A DNA stretch of 64,000 nucleotides from Rhizobium sp. BK313 (GCF_014193655.1 NZ_JACHZQ010000007.1:186001-250000), one strand, 5' to 3'. Shown: positions 1-8,902, counted from the stretch's first letter. A program made the numbers and translations. Notes: generated by a model from the letters alone, not told the origin.

Positions 1-1
1 C

Positions 2-76
2 AACTATATCCTGGACGCGACCTTGGTCACCAAGGACAATGCCAAGGATTTCTACTTCCCCGATTCGCCGTTCTGA
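2..76 (+). CDS. C-terminal end of sugar ABC transporter substrate-binding protein (partial)
   Basis: Only the last 24 codons are inside the window; the stop is TGA at 74-76. The readable tail ends in DFYFPDSPF, a C-terminus typical of periplasmic sugar-binding proteins of the ribose/xylose class in rhizobia. The downstream sugar isomerase and dehydrogenase genes fit a sugar-uptake role. The assignment rests on a short tail and on context, so family level is the limit. Confidence 0.5.
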   Translation, partial: NYILDATLVTKDNAKDFYFPDSPF

Positions 77-103
77 ACGGGCGATCCGCGGATTCCAACG
101 AGG

Positions 104-131
104 CGCCCGCCGGTTCCGGCGGGCGTTTTTT
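104..131 (+). terminator. Rho-independent terminator after the sugar-binding protein gene
   Basis: A 10-bp GC-rich stem (104-113 pairing with 116-125, in practice about 9 bp with a 4-base GTTC loop) is followed at once by six T residues. It lies 28 bases past the stop codon and separates the transporter transcript from the downstream catabolic genes. Confidence 0.9.
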
Positions 132-294
132 GTGCGCTCTGCCACAGAGTTTCGCACTGCACGACAATTTTTGCGGCACGTACCTCTTGCCGTCGACGGC
201 GGGCCGTGATTAGGTCTCCATGCATTCGACTTTTGGCCTGACGGCCCTATTGTTTTTGAGGGAACGACGCCTTGTTCGCTCCGAATGAGGTGTT

Positions 295-316
295 GAAACG
301 CTTCGGAAACGTTTAC
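295..316. promoter_or_regulatory. LacI-type operator candidate(s) upstream of the sugar isomerase gene
   Basis: Two adjacent half-palindromic elements occur 27-48 bases upstream of the start codon: GAAACGCTTC (295-304) and GGAAACGTTTAC (305-316). The second differs by one base from a perfect palindrome with a central CG, the hallmark of LacI-family operators. Sugar genes are usual targets of such regulators. No LacI gene is adjacent on the visible side, so the cognate regulator is unknown. Confidence 0.5.
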
Positions 317-342
317 AGTACACGACCAGGGAGGAATTACGC

Positions 343-1395
343 ATGAAGACGATCAAGGGCCCAGGCCTGTTTCTCGGGCAATTCGCAAGTGACGAAGCTC
401 CGTTCAACTCATGGGATTCGATCACCAAATGGGCGGCTGAGGCCGGCTATGTCGGCGTGCAGGTGCCGACCTGGGCAAGCCAGCTCATCGATCTGAAGAA
501 GGCCGCGACCTCCAAGGACTATTGCGACGAATTCGCCGGCGTCGCCCGCGCCAACGGCGTCGAGGTCACGGAGCTTTCGACCCATCTGCAAGGCCAGCTT
601 GTCGCCGTGCATCCCGCCTATGACGAGGCTTTCGACGGCTTTGCGGCGCCGGAAGTGCGCGGCAATCCGAAGGCGCGGCAGGAATGGGCCGTCGAACAGG
701 TGAAGATGGCGCTGTCGGCTTCCAAGCACCTCGGTATCAAGGCGCATGCGACCTTCTCCGGCGCGCTCGCCTGGCCCTTCCTCTATCCGTGGCCGCAGCG
801 TCCGGCCGGCCTCGTCGAAACCGCCTTCGATGAGCTCGCCCGCCGCTGGACGCCGATCCTCAACCATGCCGATTCCTGCGGCGTCGATGTCGCCTATGAA
901 ATCCATCCCGGCGAAGACCTGCATGACGGCATTACCTTCGAGATGTTCCTGGAGCGCGTCGGCAACCATCCGCGCGCCAACATGCTCTATGACCCGTCGC
1001 ACTATGTCCTGCAGTGCCTCGACTATCTCGATCACCTCGATATCTACAAGGAACGCATCAAGATGTTCCACGTCAAGGATGCGGAGTTCAATCCGACCGG
1101 GCGTCAGGGCGTCTACGGCGGTTATCAGAGCTGGGTCAACCGCGCCGGCCGCTTCCGTTCGCCCGGCGACGGCCAGGTCGATTTCGGTTCGATCTTCTCG
1201 AAGCTGACCGCCAATGATTTCGACGGTTGGGCCGTGGTCGAGTGGGAATGCTGCCTCAAGCATCCCGAAGACGGCGCACGCGAAGGTGCCGAATTCGTCA
1301 AGGCGCATATCATCCGCGTCACGGAAAAGGCCTTCGACGACTTCGCCGGCAGCGGCACGGACCAGGCGGCCAATCGGCGCATGCTGGGGCTTTGA
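343..1395 (+). CDS. Sugar phosphate isomerase/epimerase, xylose isomerase-like TIM barrel
   Basis: A 350-residue protein of the IolE/hydroxypyruvate isomerase-like TIM-barrel family (AP endonuclease family 2 fold). Putative metal-binding positions are visible in YEIHPGED (about residue 187), MLYDPSHYV (about 214), FHVKDAEF and the late VEWEC glutamate, the usual Glu/Asp/His/Glu set. These enzymes isomerise or epimerise keto-sugars or inositol derivatives in the cytoplasm; the substrate cannot be read from sequence. The start follows a strong GGGAGG Shine-Dalgarno. It is probably co-regulated with the downstream Gfo/Idh/MocA dehydrogenase, a common pairing in which the dehydrogenase makes a keto-sugar that the isomerase then handles. 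Confidence 0.85.
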   Translation: MKTIKGPGLFLGQFASDEAPFNSWDSITKWAAEAGYVGVQVPTWASQLIDLKKAATSKDYCDEFAGVARANGVEVTELSTHLQGQLVAVHPAYDEAFDGFAAPEVRGNPKARQEWAVEQVKMALSASKHLGIKAHATFSGALAWPFLYPWPQRPAGLVETAFDELARRWTPILNHADSCGVDVAYEIHPGEDLHDGITFEMFLERVGNHPRANMLYDPSHYVLQCLDYLDHLDIYKERIKMFHVKDAEFNPTGRQGVYGGYQSWVNRAGRFRSPGDGQVDFGSIFSKLTANDFDGWAVVEWECCLKHPEDGAREGAEFVKAHIIRVTEKAFDDFAGSGTDQAANRRMLGL

Positions 1396-1404
1396 TCCGA
1401 GCAC

Positions 1405-1428
1405 CTTCCCCCACGCATTGCGGGGAAG
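1405..1428. repeat. Short palindrome (REP-like hairpin)
   Basis: CTTCCCC pairs with GGGGAAG around a loop of about ten bases. It lies ten bases after the isomerase stop codon without a T-tract, so it may be an mRNA-stabilising hairpin rather than a terminator. Similar CTCCCC/GGGGAG palindromes recur in this window. Confidence 0.45.
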
Positions 1429-1524
1429 AAGGTCAGCTGGAGCGATTGAGCGTTACGAAATCACGACAGGTGGGTGAGGGCCTTCTCGATATTCTCCGCG
1501 AATTCCGAACTTGCCGAAAGCTCG

Positions 1525-1567
1525 GCCCCTCACCCTAACCCTCTCCCCGCAAGCGAGGAGAGGGAAC
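1525..1567. repeat. Intergenic palindromic repeat of the CCCTCTCCCCGC...GAGGAGAGGG type
   Basis: This copy carries the CTCACCCTAACCCTCTCC arm and an imperfect GAGGAGAGGG return arm, a class of short interspersed palindrome that is widespread between genes in rhizobia and other proteobacteria. It sits about 30 bases upstream of the next gene's Shine-Dalgarno, so it is probably transcribed as part of the isomerase-dehydrogenase mRNA. Confidence 0.6.
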
Positions 1568-1599
1568 CATCACGCTTATAAATTTCTCAGGAGGAACAT

Positions 1600-2787
1600 A
1601 TGGCAATCGAAGGATCATCGGAGCAGACGCGTGAGCCGCGCATCCGGCTTGGCATGGTGGGCGGAGGCGCAGGCGCCTTTATCGGTGCGGTACACCGTAT
1701 CGCCGCACGTATCGACGACCAGTTCGATCTCGTCGCCGGCGCGCTGTCGGCCTCGCCGGACAAGGCTATCGCTTCGGGCCGCGATCTCGGTCTCGATCCC
1801 GCCCGTACCTATGCGAGCTATCGCGATATGGCAATCCGCGAAGCCAAGCTGAAAAACGGTATCGAAGCGGTTTCGATCGTTACGCCGAACCATGTTCACT
1901 ATGACGCCGCCAAGGAATTTCTGAAGCGTGGCATCCACGTCATCTGCGACAAGCCGCTGACTTCCAACCTTGCCGATGCGAAGAAGCTGAAGAAGGTGGC
2001 CGACGAAAGCGGCGCACTGTTCATTCTGACGCATAACTACACCGGCTATCCGATGATCCGTCAGGCGCGTGAGATGATCGCGAATGGCGAGCTCGGCGAT
2101 ATCCGCATCGTCCAGGCGGAATATCCGCAGGACTGGCTGACGGAGAATATCGAGCAGTCGGGCCAGAAGCAGGCCGCCTGGCGTACTGATCCGTCGCAGT
2201 CCGGCGCCGGCGGCTCGACCGGCGATATCGGCACGCATGCCTATAACCTCGCTTCCTTCGTCACAGGCCTGGAACTTGACAGCCTCGCCGCCGATCTCGA
2301 CAGCTTCGTCGAAGGTCGTCGACTCGACGACAACGGCCATGTGTTGCTGCGCTTCCGAGCCAAGGGCTCGGAGAAGCCGGCCAAGGGCATGCTGTGGTGC
2401 AGCCAGGTGGCGCCGGGCCACGAGAATGGCCTCAAGCTGCGCGTTTACGGTACCAAGGGCGGCATCGAATGGACTCAAGCCGACCCCAACTATCTCTGGT
2501 ACACGCCGTTCGGCGATCAGAAGCGCCTGATCACCCGCAACGGCGCCGGATCGGGTGCCGCGGCCGCACGCGTCTCTCGTATCCCGTCCGGCCATCCGGA
2601 AGGCTATCTCGAAGCCTTTGCGACGATTTACACGGAAGCTGCGCGCGCCATCAACGCCCGCAAGAAGGGCGTGGCGGTCGATCCGGCCGTGGTCTACCCG
2701 ACAGTCGATGACGGCGTGAAGGGTGTCGCTTTCGTCGAGGCCTGCGTTGCCTCTTCGAAGCGCAATGGTGCCTGGATCAAGCTTTGA
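1600..2787 (+). CDS. Gfo/Idh/MocA family NAD(P)-dependent oxidoreductase
   Basis: A 395-residue sugar or inositol dehydrogenase-like protein. The N-terminal Rossmann motif GMVGGGAGAFIG begins near residue 18; CDKPLT near residue 118 occupies the position of the family EKP motif with its catalytic lysine; GDIGTHAYN near residue 205 holds the active-site Asp and His. Family members oxidise a hydroxyl of sugars, sugar acids or cyclitols, and many act on glucosides to form 3-keto sugars. The start is preceded by AGGAGG at ideal spacing. With the upstream TIM-barrel isomerase and the downstream GH1 enzyme it probably forms a glycoside or keto-sugar pathway; the substrate is unknown. Confidence 0.87.
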   Translation: MAIEGSSEQTREPRIRLGMVGGGAGAFIGAVHRIAARIDDQFDLVAGALSASPDKAIASGRDLGLDPARTYASYRDMAIREAKLKNGIEAVSIVTPNHVHYDAAKEFLKRGIHVICDKPLTSNLADAKKLKKVADESGALFILTHNYTGYPMIRQAREMIANGELGDIRIVQAEYPQDWLTENIEQSGQKQAAWRTDPSQSGAGGSTGDIGTHAYNLASFVTGLELDSLAADLDSFVEGRRLDDNGHVLLRFRAKGSEKPAKGMLWCSQVAPGHENGLKLRVYGTKGGIEWTQADPNYLWYTPFGDQKRLITRNGAGSGAAAARVSRIPSGHPEGYLEAFATIYTEAARAINARKKGVAVDPAVVYPTVDDGVKGVAFVEACVASSKRNGAWIKL

Positions 2788-2796
2788 TCTGTGGGT

Positions 2797-2832
2797 ATGG
2801 GACGGCCGGGTTGTTTGCCGTCCCATCCTTTT
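2797..2832 (+). terminator. Rho-independent terminator after the Gfo/Idh/MocA gene
   Basis: A perfect 10-bp stem, ATGGGACGGC (2797-2806) with GCCGTCCCAT (2817-2826), encloses a 10-base loop and is followed by CCTTTT. It ends the isomerase-dehydrogenase transcript, so the GH1 gene downstream needs its own promoter. Confidence 0.85.
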
Positions 2833-2840
2833 CGACTTCT

Positions 2841-2858
2841 AACTGCAACGTTGCAGTT
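2841..2858. promoter_or_regulatory. Perfect 18-bp palindrome, LacI-type operator upstream of the GH1 gene
   Basis: AACTGCAACGTTGCAGTT is perfectly self-complementary with a central CG, the format of LacI/GalR operators. It lies just after the upstream terminator and about 120 bases before the beta-glucosidase start, where a promoter-proximal operator is expected. The half-site differs from the operator candidate at 295-316, which argues for a different regulator. Confidence 0.65.
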
Positions 2859-2979
2859 TTGTCATTTCAGGACTGTACAAGGACGTTTTCGTTGGTTTAA
2901 ACCGCGCGCGGGCCCAATGTCATGAGCGCGGGTCGATCGCACCTAGCCGTCCCGCCGTTTGAAAGAAACGAGATTAGTC

Positions 2980-4353
2980 ATGATTGATCCAAAGAGCTTC
3001 GCCGCCCGCTTCCCGGGCGATTTCACGTTCGGCGTCGCCACGGCCGCCTTCCAGATCGAAGGCGCCACCAAGGCGGATGGTCGCAAGCCGTCGATCTGGG
3101 ATGCTTTCGCCAACATGCCGGGCCGCGTCTATCATCGCCATAACGGCGATGTCGCCTGCGATCACTATAACCGCCTGGAGCAGGATCTCGATCTGATCAA
3201 GGATATGGGCGTAGAGGCCTATCGCTTCTCAATCGCCTGGCCGCGCATCATTCCCGATGGCACCGGCCCGGTGAACGAAGCCGGTCTCGATTTCTACGAC
3301 CGCCTCGTCGATGGCTGCAAGGCGCGGGGTATCAAGACCTTCGCGACGCTCTATCACTGGGATCTGCCGCTGACGCTTGCCGGCGACGGCGGCTGGACGG
3401 CGCGCTCGACGGCGCATGCCTTCCAGCGCTATGCCAAGACCGTCATGGCCCGCCTTGGCGACCGGCTCGATTCCGTCGCCACCTTCAACGAGCCCTGGTG
3501 CATTGTCTGGCTTAGCCACCTCTACGGCGTCCACGCGCCGGGCGAACGCAACATGCAGGCGGCGCTTTATGCCATGCACTACATGAACCTCGCGCACGGC
3601 CTCGGTGTCGAGGCGATCCGCGCGGAAGCCCCCAAGGTGCCGGTCGGCATCGTGCTCAATGCCGCCTCGATCCTTCCGGGCTCCGATAGCGCCGAAGATC
3701 ATGCCGCCGTCGAGCGCGCGCACCAATTCCACAACGGCGCCTTCTTCGATCCGATCTTCAAAGGTCAGTATCCGAAGGAATTCGTCGAGGCGCTCGGCGA
3801 CCGCATGCCCGTTGTCGAGGACGGTGATCTGAAGATCATCAACCAGAAGCTCGACTGGTGGGGCCTCAACTACTACAAGCCCGACCGCGTTTTCGATGAT
3901 GCGACCAAGAGCGGCGAATTTCCCTGGACGACCGAGGCGCCGCCGGTCAGTGCCGCCAAGACCGATATCGGCTGGGAAATCTACGCTCCGGGCTTGAAGC
4001 ACGTCGTGGAAGATCTCTACAAGCGCTACGAACTGCCGGAGTGCTACATCACCGAAAACGGCGCCTGCTACAACATGGAGGTCGTCAAGGGCGAAGTCGA
4101 CGACCAGCCGCGCCTCGATTACTACATCGATCATCTCGGCATCGTCGCCGACCTGATCAAGGACGGTTATCCGATGCGCGGTTATTTCGCCTGGAGCCTG
4201 ATGGATAACTTCGAATGGGCGGAAGGCTACCGCATGCGTTTCGGCCTCGTGCATGTCGACTACGAGACGCAGGTGCGCACGGTGAAGAAGAGCGGCAAAT
4301 GGTACCGCGAACTCGCCGGTCAATTCCCGAAGGGGAACCATAAGACGGCTTGA
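2980..4353 (+). CDS. Glycoside hydrolase family 1 beta-glucosidase
   Basis: A 457-residue GH1 (beta/alpha)8-barrel enzyme. FTFGVATAAFQIEGA near the N-terminus is the family signature, FNEPW (about residue 172) carries the acid/base glutamate, and ITENGA (about 358) carries the nucleophile glutamate. No signal peptide is seen, so it should hydrolyse imported beta-glucosides in the cytoplasm. A TTG 21 bases upstream in frame would add seven residues; the ATG at 2980 is preferred because it places the family motif at the usual distance from the N-terminus. It has its own LacI-type operator and probably supplies glucose or aglycone from the sugars handled by the upstream genes. Confidence 0.93.
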   Translation: MIDPKSFAARFPGDFTFGVATAAFQIEGATKADGRKPSIWDAFANMPGRVYHRHNGDVACDHYNRLEQDLDLIKDMGVEAYRFSIAWPRIIPDGTGPVNEAGLDFYDRLVDGCKARGIKTFATLYHWDLPLTLAGDGGWTARSTAHAFQRYAKTVMARLGDRLDSVATFNEPWCIVWLSHLYGVHAPGERNMQAALYAMHYMNLAHGLGVEAIRAEAPKVPVGIVLNAASILPGSDSAEDHAAVERAHQFHNGAFFDPIFKGQYPKEFVEALGDRMPVVEDGDLKIINQKLDWWGLNYYKPDRVFDDATKSGEFPWTTEAPPVSAAKTDIGWEIYAPGLKHVVEDLYKRYELPECYITENGACYNMEVVKGEVDDQPRLDYYIDHLGIVADLIKDGYPMRGYFAWSLMDNFEWAEGYRMRFGLVHVDYETQVRTVKKSGKWYRELAGQFPKGNHKTA

Positions 4354-4430
4354 TTCATGTCGTCTTTCCGACCCCCTCAACAGGGAGAGGATGGGTCGCC
4401 CGAATCGGCAGCGCTTGATAGGTTTCGCAC

Positions 4431-4979
4431 ATGATCCAGCGTCCGCTCACCTTCTACGCGCTCTGCGGCAGCCAAAGACAAGCCTCCACCAGCCTCCGGC
4501 TGCTGGAGGCTCTGCAGCTGATATCTCCTGACGGAATTTCCGTCGAAATATGTGATTTGATCGGCAGTCTGCCGATCTTCAATCCGGATCAAGAAGGTGA
4601 CAGGACGCCCGCTGTTGTCGAAACATTCGCCGCAAAGATCCGCAATGCGGACGGGCTGATCGTCTCCTGCCCGGAATATGCCCACGGCATCCCCGGCGGG
4701 TTCAAGAACGCGCTGGATTGGCTGGTATCGCGCGACGAGGTTCCGTTCAAACCGCTGATGTTTGCGCATGCGTCGCATCGGGGCGATCTTGTGCTGGAGC
4801 AGTTGACCGAAGTGCTGAAGACCATGTCGCTCCGTATCGTGCCGGAGGCTTTTCTGCGCGTGCCGCTCGCCGGCAAGAGCGAGGAGGCTCAGGCGACGGT
4901 GCTTGCGGAGATGCAACAGAACTGCGTGCTAAGAGCCGGCCTCGATCGTTTTGCGCAGGAAATCCGCGCATCTGTATGA
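4431..4979 (+). CDS. NADPH-dependent FMN reductase / flavodoxin-fold oxidoreductase
   Basis: A 182-residue single-domain flavodoxin-like protein. GSQRQASTS near residue 13 matches the FMN phosphate-binding GSxRxxS loop, and the PEYAHGIPGGFKNALDW segment (about residue 83) is the second diagnostic motif of this reductase family (ChrR/YieF/ArsH relatives). Such enzymes reduce flavins, quinones, chromate or azo dyes using NAD(P)H. It stands alone between the GH1 gene and a c-di-GMP gene, so its physiological substrate is open. Confidence 0.85.
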   Translation: MIQRPLTFYALCGSQRQASTSLRLLEALQLISPDGISVEICDLIGSLPIFNPDQEGDRTPAVVETFAAKIRNADGLIVSCPEYAHGIPGGFKNALDWLVSRDEVPFKPLMFAHASHRGDLVLEQLTEVLKTMSLRIVPEAFLRVPLAGKSEEAQATVLAEMQQNCVLRAGLDRFAQEIRASV

Positions 4980-5089
4980 ATGCTTGCTGCGCCAATAAAT
5001 ATACAACCCTTTCACGCAATAATCATAGGTTCGCTTTAACCGTTTTTTGAAGACCTGACGGCACACTTCCCAAGCCAAGGAGAAGCGCA

Positions 5090-7303
5090 TTGGGAGCAGT
5101 TTTCGGGTCATTCCAGCGGAGTACGCAAATCGGTCGTCATTCTATCGTGACGGCCGTTTTGTTTTCATTCGCTTTGGTCGTCACTGTGGTCACGCTGATG
5201 GTGCTGACGGCGATCGGCCGCGTCGCAGACTATTCCAATAAATTGGACGACGAGCGCTCCTGGGAAACCACTGCCGGGGCGCTGAAGACCTTTGAAGGCC
5301 TGCTCGACGCCACGCTGCATGACTATGCGGCGCGAAACGCTGCCGCCAGGAATGTCTATGAAGAAAACGATCAGGACTGGATCGCCGGCAACTATGGCGA
5401 AATGTCCTCCGATGGTGCCCTATTCGACATGGCGCTGGTCGTAGACGACAGCAACAAGCCCGTCATTGCCTATCGGGACGGCAAACCGATGACCGAAGGG
5501 ATCGAGGATGTTTTCGATGCCTCGATGTGGGCCTTGGTGGATCAGGTACGCAAGACGCGGATAACCAGCGTGCCGGAGGCGAGCGGCTATGTGATGACCG
5601 ATAAGGGCATCGCCGCCGTCGGCGTAGCGACGATCCGTGAAAAATCCGGGCATATCCCCGTGCCGGAAGGCAAGCGCCGTTATCTGATCTTCGTCCGGCA
5701 TCTCGATGCGGCCAAGATCAAGATGCTATCCAATACCTATGTCATCAGCGGCCTCAGGCTGGTGCCGCCGGACACGAGCGCGCGCTATGCCGTCTCTATC
5801 GTCGATCCGCTCGGCAAGCCGCTGGGGCGGCTGGTCTGGACCTCGCGCGGGCCCGGGGACGTAAGCTATCAACAGGCTCGTCCGCTGGTGCTCGGCGCAC
5901 TCGGGCTGGTCGGCATGTTCTTCGTGGTGCTGCTGATTCTGGGGTCGCTGGCAGGTCGCCGGCTGAGAGCGGAAGAGACGCTGGCGCGGCAGGGCTCGCT
6001 GCGAGACCGACTGAGCGGCCTTCTCAACCGCGAGGGCCTGCGCCTCGATGTCGACCGGTTGGTCGAGAGCGCTCGCGCCGACGGCAGCAATGTCCTGCTT
6101 CTCTATCTCGATCTCGACGGCTTCAAGGAGATCAACGACGCCTATGGCCATGGCACTGGGGATCAGTTGATCCGCGCCGTCGCGGCCGGCCTGAATGTGC
6201 TCATTCCGCCGAAGGCGGCGCTCGCGCGGCTTGGCGGCGATGAATTCGCCGTTGCCTTTCCGACCAAGGAACTGAACGACGCACCGGCGCTCAGGCTTGC
6301 CGAACAGGTGCTGGATTTCTTTGCCGAGCCGTTGGAGATCGGCCGTCGCGTGGTCGTGGTCGGTGCCAGCATCGGCATTGCCAGCTCGCCGGAGGGCCGG
6401 ATTGGCCGCGAGGAGCTGGTGCGCCGTGCCGACCTTGCCATGTACAAAGCCAAGGAAGCCGGCCGTGCCCGCATGACCTGCTACGAGACGGCCATGGACG
6501 CCGATCGCGAGGAACGCAATGCGCTGGAACTCGATCTGCGCAATGCCATCGAAAAGGAAGAGTTGACGCTCGCCTACCAGCCGCTGGTCAACGCCACGAC
6601 CCATGAGATTACCGGTGTTGAGGCGCTGGTGCGCTGGAACAGGCCGGGACATGGACCGATATCGCCTGACGCCTTCATTCCCGTTGCCGAAACCAGCGGT
6701 TTGATAGAGGCACTTGGGCTGCTCGTTCTGCGCAAAGCCTGCGAGGCCGCGCAGCAATGGCCGGATCTGCGGATTGCGGTCAATGTCTCGCCGGGGCAAT
6801 TCCGCAATCCCGCCTTTGCCGACTATGTCCGGCATGTCCTGAACCAAGCGGAGATCGAAGCCGAACGCATCACGCTGGAAATCACCGAGGGCTATATCAT
6901 CCAGAACCCGGAGCGCACCCGTCAGTCGATCGAGCGGCTGAAGGCGCTTGGCGTCAAGGTGGCGCTCGATGACTTCGGCTCGGGCTTCTCTTCGATTGGC
7001 TATCTCCGCCAATTCGGTTTCGACCGAATCAAGATCGACCGGTCGCTGACCATGAATGTGCTGGAGGATAGTCGCGCTCGCGAGATGCTGCAGGCGACAG
7101 TGGCATTGGCGCGTTCGCTCGACATTCCCGTGACGGCGGAAGGCATCGAGACGAAAGAGCAGGGGATTGCGCTGGAACTCTTCGGCTGCGACGAGCTGCA
7201 GGGTTATTTCTTCGGCAAGCCGCTGCCGGAAGGTGAGATCAGCAAGCGGCTGAGGGCGCAGATGGCCCGCGTACTCGACGGCGAGCGCGAGGCAGCCGCC
7301 TAA
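5090..7303 (+). CDS. CHASE4-GGDEF-EAL bifunctional c-di-GMP protein
   Basis: A 737-residue membrane sensor. A transmembrane helix at about residues 20-44 and a second at about 260-284 bracket a periplasmic domain that looks like CHASE4. GGDEF follows, with an intact LGGDEFAVAF; no RxxD inhibitory site is visible at the expected position before it. EAL follows from about residue 475, with VEALVRW, EITEG, DDFGSGFSS and KIDRS all present. Both catalytic signatures are intact, so it could make and degrade cyclic di-GMP, with one activity usually dominant. The start is TTG at 5090, chosen because AAGGAG lies seven bases upstream. Confidence 0.9.
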   Translation: MGAVFGSFQRSTQIGRHSIVTAVLFSFALVVTVVTLMVLTAIGRVADYSNKLDDERSWETTAGALKTFEGLLDATLHDYAARNAAARNVYEENDQDWIAGNYGEMSSDGALFDMALVVDDSNKPVIAYRDGKPMTEGIEDVFDASMWALVDQVRKTRITSVPEASGYVMTDKGIAAVGVATIREKSGHIPVPEGKRRYLIFVRHLDAAKIKMLSNTYVISGLRLVPPDTSARYAVSIVDPLGKPLGRLVWTSRGPGDVSYQQARPLVLGALGLVGMFFVVLLILGSLAGRRLRAEETLARQGSLRDRLSGLLNREGLRLDVDRLVESARADGSNVLLLYLDLDGFKEINDAYGHGTGDQLIRAVAAGLNVLIPPKAALARLGGDEFAVAFPTKELNDAPALRLAEQVLDFFAEPLEIGRRVVVVGASIGIASSPEGRIGREELVRRADLAMYKAKEAGRARMTCYETAMDADREERNALELDLRNAIEKEELTLAYQPLVNATTHEITGVEALVRWNRPGHGPISPDAFIPVAETSGLIEALGLLVLRKACEAAQQWPDLRIAVNVSPGQFRNPAFADYVRHVLNQAEIEAERITLEITEGYIIQNPERTRQSIERLKALGVKVALDDFGSGFSSIGYLRQFGFDRIKIDRSLTMNVLEDSRAREMLQATVALARSLDIPVTAEGIETKEQGIALELFGCDELQGYFFGKPLPEGEISKRLRAQMARVLDGEREAAA

Positions 7304-7305
7304 AT

Positions 7306-8250
7306 TCAGCCCCCGATATGCTCCTGGCCGCGCTTGCGGGCGAGCGCGATCTGACGCTGCCGTTCACGATAGCGCTCGCGGTCTTCCTCGGTGCGGTCGT
7401 GATAGCAATGGCTGCAGGAGACGCCGGCTTCATAGAAGGGCGACGTGATCTCTTCCACAGTGATCGGGTTGCGGCAGGCATGGCAGAGCTTGTGATTGCC
7501 TTCCTTGAGACCATGTTCGACGGAGACGCGTTCGTCGAAGACGAAGCAGGCACCTTCCCACAGGCTTTCCTCTGCGGGCACTTCCTCGAGATATTTCAGG
7601 ATGCCGCCCTTGAGATGGTAGACTTCGTCGAAACCCTGTTCCTTCATGAAGGCGGTCGCCTTCTCGCAACGGATGCCGCCGGTGCAATACATGGCGATCT
7701 TCGGCTTGTTGTGCAGGCCTTCATTCTCGCGCACCCATTCCGGAAATTCGCGGAATGTCTTGGTCTTCGGGTCGACCGCGCCCTTGAACAGACCGATCGC
7801 CGTTTCGTAGTCGTTGCGCGTGTCGATGACGATGGTGTCCGGGTCGGAAATCAGCGCATTCCAGTCCTTCGGCGCGACATAGGTGCCGACGATCTTGGTG
7901 GGGTCGATATTCTCGACGCCCATGGTGACGATCTCTTTCTTCAGCTTCACCTTCATGCGCACGAAGGGCATCTTCGACGCCCGGCTTTCCTTGTACTCCA
8001 GGCCTGAAAACTCCGGCTGGGCGCGCAGGAAGGAGAGCACCGCGCCAATGCCTGCATCCGTACCGGCGATGGTGCCGTTGATGCCTTCATGGGCGAGCAG
8101 CAACGTGCCCTTGACGCCGTTTGCCTCGCAGAGCGCAAGCAGCGGATCCCGCAGAGCTTCGAAGCGCGGGAAGGAAACAAAATGATAGAGGGCGGCAACG
8201 AGGAACGCGCCGCCTGCCTCATGTCGTGGGGTGGATAGGATGTCCGTCAT
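7306..8250 (-). CDS. trhO: tRNA uridine(34) hydroxylase TrhO, rhodanese family (YceA-like)
   Basis: A 314-residue protein with an N-terminal acylphosphatase-like region (LLLAHEGINGTIAG), a central rhodanese domain with the catalytic cysteine in MYCTGGIRCEKA, and a C-terminal segment with CxxC pairs (CHAC and CSHC) that may bind metal. Family members perform O2-dependent hydroxylation of U34 in tRNA toward ho5U/cmo5U-type wobble bases. The ATG at 8250 is preferred to an in-frame TTG 15 bases upstream; no strong Shine-Dalgarno is visible for either. Its stop lies two bases from the stop of the convergent c-di-GMP gene. Confidence 0.9.
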   Translation of the reverse strand: MTDILSTPRHEAGGAFLVAALYHFVSFPRFEALRDPLLALCEANGVKGTLLLAHEGINGTIAGTDAGIGAVLSFLRAQPEFSGLEYKESRASKMPFVRMKVKLKKEIVTMGVENIDPTKIVGTYVAPKDWNALISDPDTIVIDTRNDYETAIGLFKGAVDPKTKTFREFPEWVRENEGLHNKPKIAMYCTGGIRCEKATAFMKEQGFDEVYHLKGGILKYLEEVPAEESLWEGACFVFDERVSVEHGLKEGNHKLCHACRNPITVEEITSPFYEAGVSCSHCYHDRTEEDRERYRERQRQIALARKRGQEHIGG

Positions 8251-8425
8251 GCCGCGGAAATACAATTTTGCGCGCCGGCAAGCAATCGCGATTTATATTT
8301 GGCATCAGGGCGTCCGCCATCCGACTCGTGCTAGCCTTCGCAAAGATCACGCGGAGGTGTTCCATATTCTGCGGTACATGCGGGAATTTGCGCGGGAATG
8401 ATCGATAGGCGGCAAGAGGTTTGAT

Positions 8426-8902
8426 GTGTCTAACAACATGCTGACTGTAAGGACATATGTTCCGGCGGATGCCGATCTGACCATGGACATATTTCTGAGA
8501 GCAATCCGGGAAGTGGCGTCGAAGGATTACAATCAGGCTCAGGTTGATGCTTGGGCGAAGATAGAAGACAGGGAAGCCTGGGCGAAACGACGGTCAAGCA
8601 GGCCGACCTGGCTTGTCCAGTGTGGGAGCGTATCTATCGGATTTGCGGATCTGGAGCCCGACGGGCACTTGGATATGATGTTTGTCCATCCCGATTATCA
8701 AGGCATTGGCGCAGCCAGTCTGCTCCTGATGACGGTCGAGACGGAGGCAAAAAGACAAGGGCTCGGGCGAATTTTTACCGAAGCGAGCCTTACCGCCAGA
8801 CCGTTTTTCGAGCGAAGAGGCTTCACCGTCCTGACGTCGCAGACCGTGGAAAAGCGTGGGCAGATGCTCAAAAATTTCCGCATGGAGAAATCTCTTCGAT
8901 AG
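8426..8902 (+). CDS. GNAT family N-acetyltransferase
   Basis: A 158-residue GNAT-fold protein. The acetyl-CoA pyrophosphate-binding motif A is visible as YQGIGAASLLL (about residue 92), followed by FFERRGF near the C-terminus. A GTG start at 8426 sits five bases after AAGAGGT; an in-frame ATG twelve bases later is possible. The acceptor is unknown. Codon use is a little more AT-rich than in flanking genes, which hints at more recent acquisition but does not prove it. Confidence 0.82.
   Translation: MSNNMLTVRTYVPADADLTMDIFLRAIREVASKDYNQAQVDAWAKIEDREAWAKRRSSRPTWLVQCGSVSIGFADLEPDGHLDMMFVHPDYQGIGAASLLLMTVETEAKRQGLGRIFTEASLTARPFFERRGFTVLTSQTVEKRGQMLKNFRMEKSLR

Noticed and set aside
409..1404. Long minus-strand frame opposite the sugar isomerase gene
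   Set aside because: It mirrors the codon periodicity of the plus-strand gene, which has clear motifs and a Shine-Dalgarno; the antisense product has none.
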